From Kosakonia cowanii JCM 10956 = DSM 18146 (GTDB lineage Bacteria > Pseudomonadota > Gammaproteobacteria > Enterobacterales > Enterobacteriaceae), in the NCBI RefSeq assembly GCF_001975225.1, contig NZ_CP019445.1:3286001-3350000 (forward strand): 64,000 nucleotides of DNA, read 5' to 3'. A model generated the notes under the pieces. It made no database searches. It was not told the DNA's origin and saw nothing but the letters and a program-made list of their open reading frames with translations. Positions 41,353 to 50,704 of this stretch are shown one piece after another. A program made the translations under genes and the position numbers. The stretch's first letter is position 1; each line of letters begins with the position of its first letter.

Positions 41353-43515
41353 ATGCTCAATCCGCTAAGCTGGCGCAATATCCCCACAGCAAGAACGCTT
41401 TTTGTGATGATTTTTCTGGCGGGAGCTGGGCTCATCATCTCCGTCGTTGCGCTCCTCTATCTCTCACTGCACCTGATTAGCAGTAAAGCGAATGAAATCG
41501 ATGAGCACCGCGCGGCGCTCGCCGTGCAAGGGGCCATTCAGACTTCGGTCAACAGGATGCGATCTCTCGGCCTCGATAACGCGGTGTGGGATGAAGCGGT
41601 GCGCGTCGTCTACCGCACGCCGATGGATACCGGCTGGCTCTACAACACCTGGGGCGCGGGCTTTAAAGTCGATAATCTCTATGACGGCACTTTTGTGCTG
41701 GATGAGCACTTTGCGGTGGTGTGGGGGGCGTTTCGCAGCTTGCCTTTTAATGAGCGCAATCTCGCCTTTTTTGGTGACGGGCTGGCGGCGCTCATCCGCA
41801 ACCATGCCGCGGCGCTGCAGCAGGGCAAAGACATTTTTGCCGGCATCACCCGCACGCGTCGGGGGGTAGCGTTTGTCAGCATTGGCCTGATCCGCCCGGT
41901 GTCGGGCCGACTTGATAAGCAGGGCAGCGCGCGGCGTTACTTAGTGATGACCCGTCATCTTGATGATGAGCTGCTCAGCGAACTGGGCAGCACCTTTCAG
42001 ATCCAGAACCTGCGCCTGACATCGCAAAACGCGCCGGCAAGCAGCATGCCGTTGCACGGCTCCGCCGACGAATTCCTCGGTTATATGAGCTGGGAGCCGC
42101 ACTTTCCGGGCGCGGAAGCGGCAGACGCGGCGGCAGACGATATCCGCCAGATCGCGATGCTCGCCTCGGGTCTTATCCTGCTGTTTATCGTGCTCAGCAG
42201 CGCCGGGCTTTATAAGCTGGCAAAAGGGGAGAAGCTGGCGCGCAGCATTGCGTTAACCGACTGGCTCAGCCGTCTGCCCAACCGACGCGCGCTGATTGAG
42301 CAGTTAGATCAGTGGAGCGAGTGGGGCAACAGCGATCTGATAAGCGTGGTGTTTATCGATCTTGATGGTTTTAAAGATGTGAATGATATCTATGGTCATG
42401 ACGTGGGTGACCGGCTGATCGTCACCATTGCGCAGACATTGCAGGAAAAAGTGCCGACTGACGGCATGCTGGCGCGCATGGGTGGGGATGAGTTTGCCAT
42501 GACCCTGAGCGGGCCGTGGTCGGTTGAAAAAGCCGCCGACTTTGCGCAAATGGTGCTCGACTACTTCTGCGCGCCGGTGCGCATTGGCAAACGTTCACTG
42601 CATATCAGCGCCAGCATCGGCATCGCCAGCGGAACGCTGGTGGAGTGCTCAAGCTCCGAGCTGTTCCGCCGGGCTGATATCGCCATGTACCATTCGAAAA
42701 TGTGCGGCAAAGCGCGGATGACGCACTATGACGCCGCACTAAACAGCGCCCGCGAGCGCCAGCTGATGATTGAAAACGATATTCGTGACGGGCTGGAGCG
42801 CGAAGAGTTTGACGTCTGGTATCAGCCGATTATCGATGCCCGCAGCGGCAAGATGAGCGGCGTTGAAGCGCTGGCGCGCTGGCCGCGTCGCCCGGATGGC
42901 GAGCTGAAACCGGACGAGTTTATCCCGATTGCTGAAACCAGCGGCCTGATTTACGCGCTGGGGCAGTTTGTCCTGCGTCGTGCCTGCCGCGATCTCTACC
43001 CGCACACCGGGCTCAAACTGTCGGTCAATATCTCTCCCGCGCAGTTTCGCGACCCGGAGTTTGAAGACAAAGTCGCTCAGGTGCTGGAGACCTGTCGCTT
43101 TCCGGCGCAGCGCCTGCAACTGGAGGTGACGGAAACGTACGTGCTGGAGAACCCGGAGCGCGCGCAGGCGGCGATTGCCAACTTAAAAGCGCTGGGCACG
43201 GCGGTCGCACTCGATGATTTCGGCACCGGTTACTCCAGCATCGGCTACCTGCGGCGCTTTAATTTCGACACCATCAAAATTGATAAATCCCTCGCCGGAT
43301 TAGTGGATAACGATGAGCAGGCGTCAGCATTAGTAAGCGGCACAATCCGCATTGCCAGCGCACTGGGGATGCAGGTCGTAGCGGAAGGGGTGGAAAACGA
43401 AACGCAAATGGCGCTGCTGCGTGATGCGGGCTGCGATCAGTTGCAGGGCTTCTACTTTAGCGCGCCGATGCCGCTGGAGAGGCTGTTACAACACCATCTC
43501 CAGCGGCAGGAGTGA
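41353..43515 (+). CDS. CHASE4-GGDEF-EAL cyclic-di-GMP protein
   Basis: 720 residues: helix near 18-42, an extracytoplasmic CHASE4-type domain (about 45-255, with LDNAVWDEAVRVVY), helix near 268-285, a GGDEF domain with intact GGDEF at 377-381, and an EAL domain with E505-A-L and DDFGTGYSS. Both catalytic motifs are canonical, so it may make and break cyclic-di-GMP in response to an external signal. Not recognised as a specific E. coli protein. Faces ydgD with one base between the stops. Confidence 0.92.
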   Translation: MLNPLSWRNIPTARTLFVMIFLAGAGLIISVVALLYLSLHLISSKANEIDEHRAALAVQGAIQTSVNRMRSLGLDNAVWDEAVRVVYRTPMDTGWLYNTWGAGFKVDNLYDGTFVLDEHFAVVWGAFRSLPFNERNLAFFGDGLAALIRNHAAALQQGKDIFAGITRTRRGVAFVSIGLIRPVSGRLDKQGSARRYLVMTRHLDDELLSELGSTFQIQNLRLTSQNAPASSMPLHGSADEFLGYMSWEPHFPGAEAADAAADDIRQIAMLASGLILLFIVLSSAGLYKLAKGEKLARSIALTDWLSRLPNRRALIEQLDQWSEWGNSDLISVVFIDLDGFKDVNDIYGHDVGDRLIVTIAQTLQEKVPTDGMLARMGGDEFAMTLSGPWSVEKAADFAQMVLDYFCAPVRIGKRSLHISASIGIASGTLVECSSSELFRRADIAMYHSKMCGKARMTHYDAALNSARERQLMIENDIRDGLEREEFDVWYQPIIDARSGKMSGVEALARWPRRPDGELKPDEFIPIAETSGLIYALGQFVLRRACRDLYPHTGLKLSVNISPAQFRDPEFEDKVAQVLETCRFPAQRLQLEVTETYVLENPERAQAAIANLKALGTAVALDDFGTGYSSIGYLRRFNFDTIKIDKSLAGLVDNDEQASALVSGTIRIASALGMQVVAEGVENETQMALLRDAGCDQLQGFYFSAPMPLERLLQHHLQRQE

Positions 43516-43516
43516 G

Positions 43517-44347
43517 TTACTGCACCGTATCGCTGGCCAGCGCGTCCAGCTTGTCACGAAAACCGGTCACCGCAATCGCGCGGTTATCGGCGCGCCAGCG
43601 ATCTTTTGCCGCCGGGGCTGAGCTTTGCACGGCGATCAGCTGCCAGCCCTCATCGGTTTTTAACATCAGCGGTGAACCGCTATCGCCCGGTAGCGTATCG
43701 CACTGATGCGACAGCACGCTGCTCTGCGCCCAGCCCGTCACAATACAATCCTGATGGCTAAAGAGATTATCCAGATGATCTTGCGGATAACCTGCCTGCG
43801 TCACTTTGCGGTTGGCGGCTTTCAGCGCGGCAGTAAGCGCATCTTTATCGCCGCTAAACAGCGGCAGCGGCGTAATGCCGGAGGGCGGATAGCGTAAAAC
43901 GATCAGCCCAAAATCCCATGAGGCGGCCGAGGAGGGGACAATCCACCCTTCGCCGTCGGCCTTCAGGCGTCGACCCAACGAGGCATCAACGCGCCCTTCA
44001 ATACCGTGGATCTCATAGCGCCAGACCCCTTTTTGCGACACAAAGCGCAGCGCTATCGCTTTATCAATTTTGCCGCGCGGCGGCGTCAGCAGACAGTGCC
44101 CGGCGGTTAAGGCGAGATGCGGGGAGATAAGCGTGGCGGTGCAGAGATTGCCGCTGGCGGTCTCGAGCTGACCTATCGCATCCCACGGTGCGGTGGTCGG
44201 TGACGCGACGCGGACACGATCGTCATGCCCAAAAAAAAGGGTTTTTATATCCCTGGCGCTAACCGCGTCCTCATCGCCATCATCAGCATGTCCAACAGCG
44301 GAAAACAAAAGCAGCGGTCCCAGCAACAGCACAACGGTTCTTCGCAT
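43517..44347 (-). CDS. ydgD: Secreted trypsin-like serine protease YdgD
   Basis: 276 residues (E. coli 273) with a signal peptide (residues 1-21, cut after GHA). Chymotrypsin-fold catalytic triad: His in LALTAGHC near residue 87, Asp in SWDFGLIVL, Ser in LPGDSGSPL. Probably periplasmic; physiological substrate unknown. Same place as in E. coli, next to asr and mdtJI. Confidence 0.94.
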   Translation of the reverse strand: MRRTVVLLLGPLLLFSAVGHADDGDEDAVSARDIKTLFFGHDDRVRVASPTTAPWDAIGQLETASGNLCTATLISPHLALTAGHCLLTPPRGKIDKAIALRFVSQKGVWRYEIHGIEGRVDASLGRRLKADGEGWIVPSSAASWDFGLIVLRYPPSGITPLPLFSGDKDALTAALKAANRKVTQAGYPQDHLDNLFSHQDCIVTGWAQSSVLSHQCDTLPGDSGSPLMLKTDEGWQLIAVQSSAPAAKDRWRADNRAIAVTGFRDKLDALASDTVQ

Positions 44348-44447
44348 AGTACTCTCAGGTGGGGAAATTATGATTATTAAGGTCGAGCCATGAGTAATAA
44401 ATATAGACGGGACGCATAGAAAGCGGGAGTAAAATCAGCGTGCTACA

Positions 44448-44531
44448 TCAATAAAGATAGAAACGGAGGGCGATAAGCGCGCAGAGAATTAACATCATCA
44501 GGATAACTTCAAAACGATAACGTCGCAGCAT
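44448..44531 (-). CDS. ydgU: Small membrane protein YdgU
   Basis: 27 codons, too short for usual gene calling: MLRRYRFEVILMML followed by a hydrophobic run and RFYLY. The same length and pattern as E. coli YdgU, which also follows asr. Perfect GGAGG eight bases upstream. Probably a single-helix membrane peptide, cotranscribed with asr through a leaky terminator. Function unknown. Confidence 0.85.
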   Translation of the reverse strand: MLRRYRFEVILMMLILCALIALRFYLY

Positions 44532-44545
44532 GCTCAGGCCTCCAG

Positions 44546-44581
44546 AGAAAAACGGCGCTTCACCCGAAGGGCTCAGCGCCG
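44546..44581 (-). terminator. Terminator between asr and ydgU
   Basis: Arms CGGCGCT and AGCGCCG with a long GC-rich loop, then TTTTT on the minus strand. It lies between asr and ydgU and could let part of the transcripts read through. Confidence 0.75.
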
Positions 44582-44628
44582 CGTTTTAGCACGGCGCTCG
44601 CGGGGAGCGCCGGTTACAGACACGTGGC

Positions 44629-45024
44629 TTATGCAGCCGGCTGTGCAGCCGGTTTAGCAGCAGTGTGTTTTACGTGTTTGTGGTGTTTTTTAGCAGCCTG
44701 GGCTTTCTGCTCTACAGCCGGTTTAGCAGCGGCTTTTTTGTGGTGCTTTTTAGCAGCCTGGGCTTTCTGCTCAGCAGCCGGTTTAGCGGCGGCTTTCTTG
44801 TGCTGTTTTTTAGCAGCCTGAGCTTTCTGCTCAGCGGCTTTTTTGTGTTTCTTGTGGTGAACTTTCTTCGCCGGAGCTGCTTTGGTGTCAGCAGCAGCCG
44901 GAGCAGCGGTAGTGGTGGTCGGCGCAGCAGCCGGAGCCTGAGAGGTGGCAGCGGTGTCAGCAGCGAAAGCAGCAGAAGACAGACCCATTGCAGCGGCAAC
45001 AACCAGAGCTAATACTTTTTTCAT
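44629..45024 (-). CDS. asr: Acid shock protein Asr
   Basis: 131-residue secreted precursor: signal peptide [21 protein letters not shown], an Ala/Thr/Pro-rich propeptide, then a Lys/His/Ala-rich basic part with 20-residue repeats ([19 protein letters not shown]). Periplasmic, strongly induced by acid in E. coli, where RstA and PhoB act at its promoter. Here an RstA box lies 105 bases before the start. Very low sequence complexity, so length varies between species. Confidence 0.94.
   Translation of the reverse strand: MKKVLALVVAAAMGLSSAAFAADTAATSQAPAAAPTTTTAAPAAADTKAAPAKKVHHKKHKKAAEQKAQAAKKQHKKAAAKPAAEQKAQAAKKHHKKAAAKPAVEQKAQAAKKHHKHVKHTAAKPAAQPAA
44650..44860 (-). repeat. 60-bp tandem repeats in asr
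   Basis: Three units of about 60 bases, seen as near-identical stretches one sequence line apart (GGGCTTTCTGCTC recurs at 60-base spacing). They encode the basic 20-residue repeats. Boundaries are approximate. Confidence 0.8.
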
Positions 45025-45128
45025 TTTGATATCCTCGAATTGGTTTCTTCATTCAACCCCACTGCGGGGCCGTTGAAAGAACTATATCCCTGTTATCGAA
45101 GCGTTTCCGTGAGTGATTGGTATCGGCG

Positions 45129-45142
45129 TGTAACGGAATGTA
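45129..45142 (-). promoter_or_regulatory. RstA box upstream of asr
   Basis: Minus-strand TACATTCCGTTACA matches the RstA box TACATNTNGTTACA at all fixed positions except one. It is placed 105 bases before the asr start, in the direction of asr, so it predicts direct activation by the RstA encoded at 25290-26006. Confidence 0.8.
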
Positions 45143-45186
45143 CAGCGGGGGAAAACGCGCCGGAAAGCGGCTCCGGCGCGGGAGGA

Positions 45187-46671
45187 TTAGAGGTAACGGC
45201 GGGTAAGGTGCTGGCGGAAATAGTCCGCATTCAGCGGCTCGCCGGTGGCGTTGGCGATCAGCTGGGCAGTGCTAAAGCGGCTGCCATGCTGCCAGATGTT
45301 CTGGCGCAGCCACTCAAACAGCGCGCTGAAATCACCGGCGGCGATGGCTTCTTCAAGGCCCGGCAGCGCGCGACGCGCGGCGTGGAACAGCTGTGCGGCG
45401 TACATTGCGCCCAGCGTGTACGAGGGGAAGTAACCAAAGCCACCGTCGGTCCAGTGGATATCCTGCATACAGCCGTTGCGGTAGTTGCCTTCGGTCGATA
45501 GCCCAAGCCAGGAGTGCATCTTCTCATTCCATAGGGCTGGAATATCGTCGACCTCGATCTCACCGTCGATCAACGCCCGCTCGATCTCATAGCGCAGAAT
45601 AACGTGTGCCGGATAACTCACCTCGTCGGCGTCAACGCGAATATAGCCCGGCTTCACGCGCTGGTTCCAGGCGATAAAGTTGTGCTCTTCAAAGGCTGGC
45701 TGCATACCGAACCGCTCAATAATCGCGGGCTGCAGGCGACGCAGGAAGGCTTCGCTGCGCCCGAGCTGCATCTCAAAGAAGAGGCTCTGTGATTCATGGA
45801 TCGCCGTGGAGCGCGCCAGCGCAATCGGCTGACCTGGCCAGCTGCGCGGCAGGTTCTGCTCATAGCGGGCATGACCGGTTTCATGCACCACGCCGAACAG
45901 AGCACTCAGCAACTCATTTTCATCGTAACGGGTGGTGATGCGCACATCTTCCGGCACGCCGCCGCAGAAGGGGTGGGCGCTGACATCAAGGCGTCCGCCG
46001 TTAAAATCGAAACCGAGCGTCTTCATCGCCTGCAAACCCAGCTCACGCTGATCGGCAATCGGGAACGGCCCTTGCGGGGCGATAAGCGTCTGCTGCGCCT
46101 GTTTCTCTACCGCCTGTTTCAGCAGATCCGGCAGCCAGCTTTTGACCTCGCCAAACAGCTCATCAAGGCGGGCGCTGGTCATATCCGGCTCGAACTTATC
46201 CAGCAGGGCATCATAGGGCGAGCAGCCTTTTGCCGCCGCGCGCAGCTTCGCCTCTTCGCGGGTGAGTTTCACCACCTCTTTCAGATTGGCGGAGAAGCCC
46301 GCCCAGTCATTGGCCGGGCGCTGGGTACGCCAGGCGTGTTCACATTTACTGCCCGCCAGCGAAAGGGCTTCCACCAGCGCTTCCGGCAGCAGGGCTGCTT
46401 CATCGTAGTGGCGCTGCATTTCACGCAGGTTAGCCTGTTCAACGTCGTTGAGATCTTCCTGACCGGCGCTGGAGAGCCACTGGCCGACCTGCGGATTGGT
46501 TAAAATCTGGTGGCGCAGCACGCTCAGCTCGGCCAGCGCTTCACCGCGCGCGGCGCTGCCGCCCGGCGGCATCATGGCGAACATATCCCAGCCAGCAACG
46601 GCGGCAAGATGTGAGAAACGTGACAGGCGAAGGAAGGTACGGGTGAGTTGTTGATAGTTCTGCTTATCCAT
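45187..46671 (-). CDS. M32-family metallocarboxypeptidase
   Basis: 494-residue zinc carboxypeptidase of the Taq/Pfu type. Zinc motif HETGH at residues 263-267 with IHESQS about 30 residues later, plus the family strings DVSAHPF and HSWLG. Cytoplasmic peptide turnover is likely. E. coli K-12 has no gene between asr and ynfM, so this is an addition to the E. coli order. Upstream lies the small open frame at 46806. Confidence 0.93.
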   Translation of the reverse strand: MDKQNYQQLTRTFLRLSRFSHLAAVAGWDMFAMMPPGGSAARGEALAELSVLRHQILTNPQVGQWLSSAGQEDLNDVEQANLREMQRHYDEAALLPEALVEALSLAGSKCEHAWRTQRPANDWAGFSANLKEVVKLTREEAKLRAAAKGCSPYDALLDKFEPDMTSARLDELFGEVKSWLPDLLKQAVEKQAQQTLIAPQGPFPIADQRELGLQAMKTLGFDFNGGRLDVSAHPFCGGVPEDVRITTRYDENELLSALFGVVHETGHARYEQNLPRSWPGQPIALARSTAIHESQSLFFEMQLGRSEAFLRRLQPAIIERFGMQPAFEEHNFIAWNQRVKPGYIRVDADEVSYPAHVILRYEIERALIDGEIEVDDIPALWNEKMHSWLGLSTEGNYRNGCMQDIHWTDGGFGYFPSYTLGAMYAAQLFHAARRALPGLEEAIAAGDFSALFEWLRQNIWQHGSRFSTAQLIANATGEPLNADYFRQHLTRRYL

Positions 46672-46805
46672 AATGCCTCTGATTTTTTTTGCATTTTATT
46701 AACCCGAACGCCCAAAAATAGTAGTTCTGCGGCTAATGTTAAAATCTGTACCATAATAGAGAACTCATTCATTTAACCAATAAACGCATAACACAGCAAA
46801 AAACC

Positions 46806-46898
46806 ATGAATCCTTTCATTTGGGTGATCTGCAGTTTAATGGCGCTTGACGCTGTGCGGGAGTTGATGGGCGCAAGCTCTGTCTTCGCGCTTTTCTAG
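46806..46898 (+). CDS. Possible 30-residue hydrophobic peptide
   Basis: An ATG-to-TAG frame of 30 codons beginning MNPFIWVICSLMALD and ending ASSVFALF. It looks like a small membrane peptide and lies alone on the plus strand between two minus-strand genes. No Shine-Dalgarno site is visible, so translation is uncertain. Not recognised. Confidence 0.35.
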   Translation: MNPFIWVICSLMALDAVRELMGASSVFALF

Positions 46899-46922
46899 CC
46901 CTTTTCCGCACTACATCGCAAT

Positions 46923-46946
46923 AAAAAAGCCCCGCTTGCGCAGGGC
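46923..46946 (-). terminator. Terminator of ynfM
   Basis: Minus-strand hairpin with arms GCCCTG and CGGGGC (one G-T pair) followed by TTTTTTAT, 19 bases after the ynfM stop. Confidence 0.75.
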
Positions 46947-46964
46947 CTGCCTTCCTTATACGCG

Positions 46965-48215
46965 CTAGCGCAGACGCGCGTGCAGCCTTGTGCCGACCAG
47001 CAGGGCCAGCACCAGCATCGCCGCGATAAACCCGCCGACACCGTTCCAGCCATAGCTGTGCCAGAAGACGCCGCCTAAGGTTCCTGCCACGCTGGAGCCA
47101 AGATAGTAGCTGAAGAGATAGAGCGACGAGGCCTGGCCTCTGGCGCGCTTAGCGCGTGGGCCAATCCAGCTGCTGGCAACGGAATGTGCGGCAAAAAAAC
47201 CGCTGGTAAAAAGCAGCATGCCGATAAAGATCGCCCACAGCGACGAGAAGAGCGTCAGCAGTAAACCGAGCAGCATGATTGAGGTAAAGGCAATCATCAC
47301 CGGGCCGCGGCCATATTTGCTGGTCATCGCGCCCGCTTTTGGCGAACTCCAGGTGCCCGTCAGATAGGCCACCGACAGCAGACCAACCACCGCCTGGCTC
47401 AGCATCCACGGGGATTGCATCAGGCGATAGCCAATATAGTTAAACAGCGTGACAAACGACCCCATCAGCAAAAAGCCTTCGAGAAAGAGCAGCGGCAGGC
47501 CGCGATCGCGCCAGTGCAGACGGAAGTTAATCAGCAGCGTTTTTGGCCGCAGAGAGGAGGGGCGAAAGTGGCGCGAGGGGGGCAAAATCTTCCAGAACAT
47601 CAGCGCCGAGGCCAGCGCAAAGCAGCCAATCACCGCCACCGCTACCCGCCAGTTAAAGAAGTCGGTAAAAACACCACTCAGCAAGCGGCCGCTCATGCCG
47701 CCGATGGAATTACCGCTGATATAAAGCCCCATCGAGAAGGCGACAAAACTGGGGTGGATCTCTTCACTCAGGTAGGTCATGCCGACTGCCGCCACGCCGC
47801 TTAGGGATAGCCCCACCAGCGCGCGCATCACCAGAATGCCGTGCCAGCTGGTCATCATCGTTGAGAGCAGCGTACAGCACGACGCCAGAAGCAGCGCGGT
47901 AACCATCACATTTTTGCGCCCAATCGCATCCGATAACGGCCCGGTAAAGAGCAGTCCAATCGCCAGCATGGCGGTAGAAATAGAGAGGGAGATACTGCTG
48001 CTGGCGGGCGAAACACCGAACTCATGGGAGAGCACCGGCAAGATGGGCTGAACGCAGTAGAGCAGGGCGAAGGTCGCCAGCCCTGCGGAAAAGAGCGCCA
48101 GCGTGACGCGCATAAATTGGGGAGTGCCACGTTTAATAAACTGCCCCGGCAGGGCGGCGGGTTTTTCGTTAACGATGTGTGTCGGTTCGCTATCAACCGT
48201 TGTTGTACGACTCAC
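46965..48215 (-). CDS. ynfM: MFS transporter YnfM
   Basis: 416 residues, twelve helices, aligned end to end with E. coli YnfM, including the N-terminal tail MSRTTTVDSEP and the MFS loop GPLSDAIGRKNVM after helix 2. Drug/sugar efflux type; E. coli YnfM has been linked to arabinose efflux but the substrate is not certain. Divergent from the LysR gene ynfL, its likely regulator. Confidence 0.95.
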   Translation of the reverse strand: MSRTTTVDSEPTHIVNEKPAALPGQFIKRGTPQFMRVTLALFSAGLATFALLYCVQPILPVLSHEFGVSPASSSISLSISTAMLAIGLLFTGPLSDAIGRKNVMVTALLLASCCTLLSTMMTSWHGILVMRALVGLSLSGVAAVGMTYLSEEIHPSFVAFSMGLYISGNSIGGMSGRLLSGVFTDFFNWRVAVAVIGCFALASALMFWKILPPSRHFRPSSLRPKTLLINFRLHWRDRGLPLLFLEGFLLMGSFVTLFNYIGYRLMQSPWMLSQAVVGLLSVAYLTGTWSSPKAGAMTSKYGRGPVMIAFTSIMLLGLLLTLFSSLWAIFIGMLLFTSGFFAAHSVASSWIGPRAKRARGQASSLYLFSYYLGSSVAGTLGGVFWHSYGWNGVGGFIAAMLVLALLVGTRLHARLR

Positions 48216-48333
48216 TTGAGATCCTTACCTTTTTGGCCCGTCATTACGGGGACGGGCTTACCACGGCGTAAGGGTATGAAAGCGGCATTATTCTGTCTAA
48301 TATATTAATAATCTCAAATAATACTTTAAAAAT

Positions 48334-49230
48334 ATGAATATCGAACTGCGCCATCTGCGCTACTTTATCGCCGTTGCGGAAGAGCTCCATTTTGGTCATG
48401 CCGCCGCACGGCTGAACATCTCGCAGCCGCCCCTGAGCCAGCAAATTCAGATCCTCGAACAGCAGGTCGGCGCGCGGTTGCTGGCCCGCACAAATCGTAG
48501 CGTCTCATTGACCCCGGCCGGACGCCAGTTTCTGGCCGACAGCCGGCAGATCTTAAACCAGGTGGATGAAGCCGCCGCCCGTGCGCTGCGTTTGCACCAG
48601 GGCGAAACAGGCGAGTTACGCATTGGCTTTACCTCCTCCGCGCCCTTTATTAAAGCGGTCTCAGATACCCTCTCTTCCTTTCGCCAGCGCTACCCGGATG
48701 TGCATATCCAGACGCGAGAGATCAACACCCGCGAACAGATAGCTCCACTTAATGAGGGAACGCTGGATCTCGGTTTAATGCGCAACACCCCGCTGCCGGA
48801 GACGCTGGCGTGGGAGGTGATCCTGCGCGAGCCGCTGCTGGCGATGGTTCCGCGTAACCACCCACTGGCAATACGCACGGCCGTCTCGCTGCACGAGCTG
48901 GCGCAGGAGCCATTTGTCTTTTTCGATCCCCATGTCGGCACCGGCCTGTATGACGATATCCTCAGCCTGATGCGACGCTACCAGTTGACGCCGCGCATCG
49001 CGCAGGAGGTGGGCGAGGCGATGACCATTATTGGCCTGGTGGCCGCAGGGCTTGGCGTGTCGATTTTGCCCGCCTCGTTTCACCGCGTTCAGCTCAGTGA
49101 GATGCGCTGGATACCGATTGTAGAAGAGGATGCCGTCTCGGAGATGTGGCTGGTGTGGTCAAAACACCAGGAGCAGGGGGCGGCCGCGGCGCGTTTCAAA
49201 CAGCAGCTCCTTGACGCGGCAAACGGCTGA
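48334..49230 (+). CDS. ynfL: LysR-type regulator YnfL
   Basis: 298 residues (E. coli 297): N-terminal winged helix-turn-helix with AAARLNISQPPLSQQIQILE (residues 20-39), then a periplasmic-binding-like effector domain with FFDPHVGTGLYDDIL. Divergent from ynfM with a 118-base gap, the usual arrangement for a LysR regulator and its target. Effector unknown. Confidence 0.94.
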   Translation: MNIELRHLRYFIAVAEELHFGHAAARLNISQPPLSQQIQILEQQVGARLLARTNRSVSLTPAGRQFLADSRQILNQVDEAAARALRLHQGETGELRIGFTSSAPFIKAVSDTLSSFRQRYPDVHIQTREINTREQIAPLNEGTLDLGLMRNTPLPETLAWEVILREPLLAMVPRNHPLAIRTAVSLHELAQEPFVFFDPHVGTGLYDDILSLMRRYQLTPRIAQEVGEAMTIIGLVAAGLGVSILPASFHRVQLSEMRWIPIVEEDAVSEMWLVWSKHQEQGAAAARFKQQLLDAANG

Positions 49231-49358
49231 ATTTCGCCCATAACGGCAGGCAAAATGTGCGTTAAATCACAAGCATGGGTAAATATTTGACGACAGCCGT
49301 TAAGTGTTTCACCATAGCCGAATGTTTATTTCGAAGCGCGAAAATAAGGGAGTATGAG

Positions 49359-50579
49359 GTGGTCGCTGATAGCCAGCCGGGGCATATTGATCAAATAAAG
49401 CAGACCAATGCGGGCGCAGTCTATCGCCTCATCGACCAGCTTGGCCCGGTCTCGCGTATCGACCTCTCCCGGTTAGCGCAGCTGGCTCCCGCTAGCATCA
49501 CTAAAATCGTGCGCGAAATGCTGGAAGCCCACCTGGTGCAGGAGACGGAGATCCAGGAGCCGGGCAGCCGCGGGCGTCCGGCGGTCGGGCTGGTGGTGGA
49601 GACCGAGGCTTGGCACTACCTCTCATTACGCATCAGCCGCGGCGAAATTTTTCTCTCCCTGCGCGATTTAAGCAGCAAGCTGGTGGTCGAGGATCGTCTC
49701 GATCTTCCCTTAACCGCTGCCGAACCCTTGCTCAGCCGCATCATTACCCAAATCGATCAATTTTTTATCCGTCATCAGCACAAGCTTGAGCGGCTGACGG
49801 CGATCGCTATCACGCTGCCGGGCATTATTGATACGGAAAATGGCGTTATCCACCGCATGCCTTTCTATGAGGATGTGAAGGAGATGCCGCTCGGCGAAGC
49901 GCTGGAGGCCCATACCGGCGTGCCGGTCTATGTGCAGCATGACATCAGTGCCTGGACGATGGCGGAAGCGCTGTTTGGCGCCTCGCGCGGCGCGCGGGAT
50001 GTGATTCAGGTGGTGATCGATCATAACGTCGGTGCCGGGGTGATCACCGATGGACGCCTGCTCCATGCGGGCAGCAGCAGCCTGGTGGAGATTGGACATA
50101 CGCAAGTCGATCCCTACGGCAAGCGCTGCTACTGCGGCAACCACGGCTGCCTGGAAACAATTGCCAGCGTCGAGAGCGTGCTGGAGCTGGCGCAGCTGCG
50201 CATGAGCCAGTCGATGAGTTCGATGCTGCATCAGCAGCCGCTGACGGTAGAGTGGCTCTGCCAGGCGGCGCAGCAGGGCGATCTGCTGGCAAAAGATATC
50301 ATCAGCGGCGTCGGGGCGAATGTCGGGCGCATCCTGGCCATCATGGTCAATTTGTTCAATCCGCAAAAAATATTGATTGGCTCGCCGCTAAGCCTGGCGG
50401 CAGATGTGCTGTTTCCTACCATCGCCGACTGCATTCGCCAGCAGGCGCTACCCGCGTACAGCCAACATATCTCCGTTGAGAGTACGCAGTTCACTAACCA
50501 GGGCACCATGGCGGGCGCCGCGCTGGTAAAAGATGCGATGTATAACGGATCGCTGCTGATTCGTTTGTTACAGGGGTAA
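49359..50579 (+). CDS. mlc: Global sugar repressor Mlc
   Basis: ROK-family repressor of PTS genes that is inactivated by binding dephosphorylated EIIB-Glc. 406 residues from the GTG at 49359, exactly the E. coli length; AGGGAG lies upstream, while the frame open to 49275 has no family likeness. HTH near residues 20-60 (LAQLAPASITKIVREML), zinc ligands in GHTQVDPYGKRCYCGNHGC. Possible target in this window: malX-type PTS genes. Confidence 0.97.
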   Translation: MVADSQPGHIDQIKQTNAGAVYRLIDQLGPVSRIDLSRLAQLAPASITKIVREMLEAHLVQETEIQEPGSRGRPAVGLVVETEAWHYLSLRISRGEIFLSLRDLSSKLVVEDRLDLPLTAAEPLLSRIITQIDQFFIRHQHKLERLTAIAITLPGIIDTENGVIHRMPFYEDVKEMPLGEALEAHTGVPVYVQHDISAWTMAEALFGASRGARDVIQVVIDHNVGAGVITDGRLLHAGSSSLVEIGHTQVDPYGKRCYCGNHGCLETIASVESVLELAQLRMSQSMSSMLHQQPLTVEWLCQAAQQGDLLAKDIISGVGANVGRILAIMVNLFNPQKILIGSPLSLAADVLFPTIADCIRQQALPAYSQHISVESTQFTNQGTMAGAALVKDAMYNGSLLIRLLQG

Positions 50580-50704
50580 CATTTTTACCCAGTCGCGATA
50601 AAAATTGCGCTATCTCAAATTGAGCCTCCACCACTTCCCGTAGACTTTCTGCTCTGAATTATATTTCCGGTTTATATTTTCGTTGCTTAACGGTGGGGTT
50701 ACTT

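Noticed and set aside
43488..43500. GTTACAACA string resembling half of a Ter site
   Set aside because: The following bases (CCATCT) do not match the Ter consensus, and it lies inside the GGDEF-EAL coding sequence.
43517..44347. ydgD as a degenerate protease
   Set aside because: All three catalytic residues of the triad are present, so it is expected to be active.
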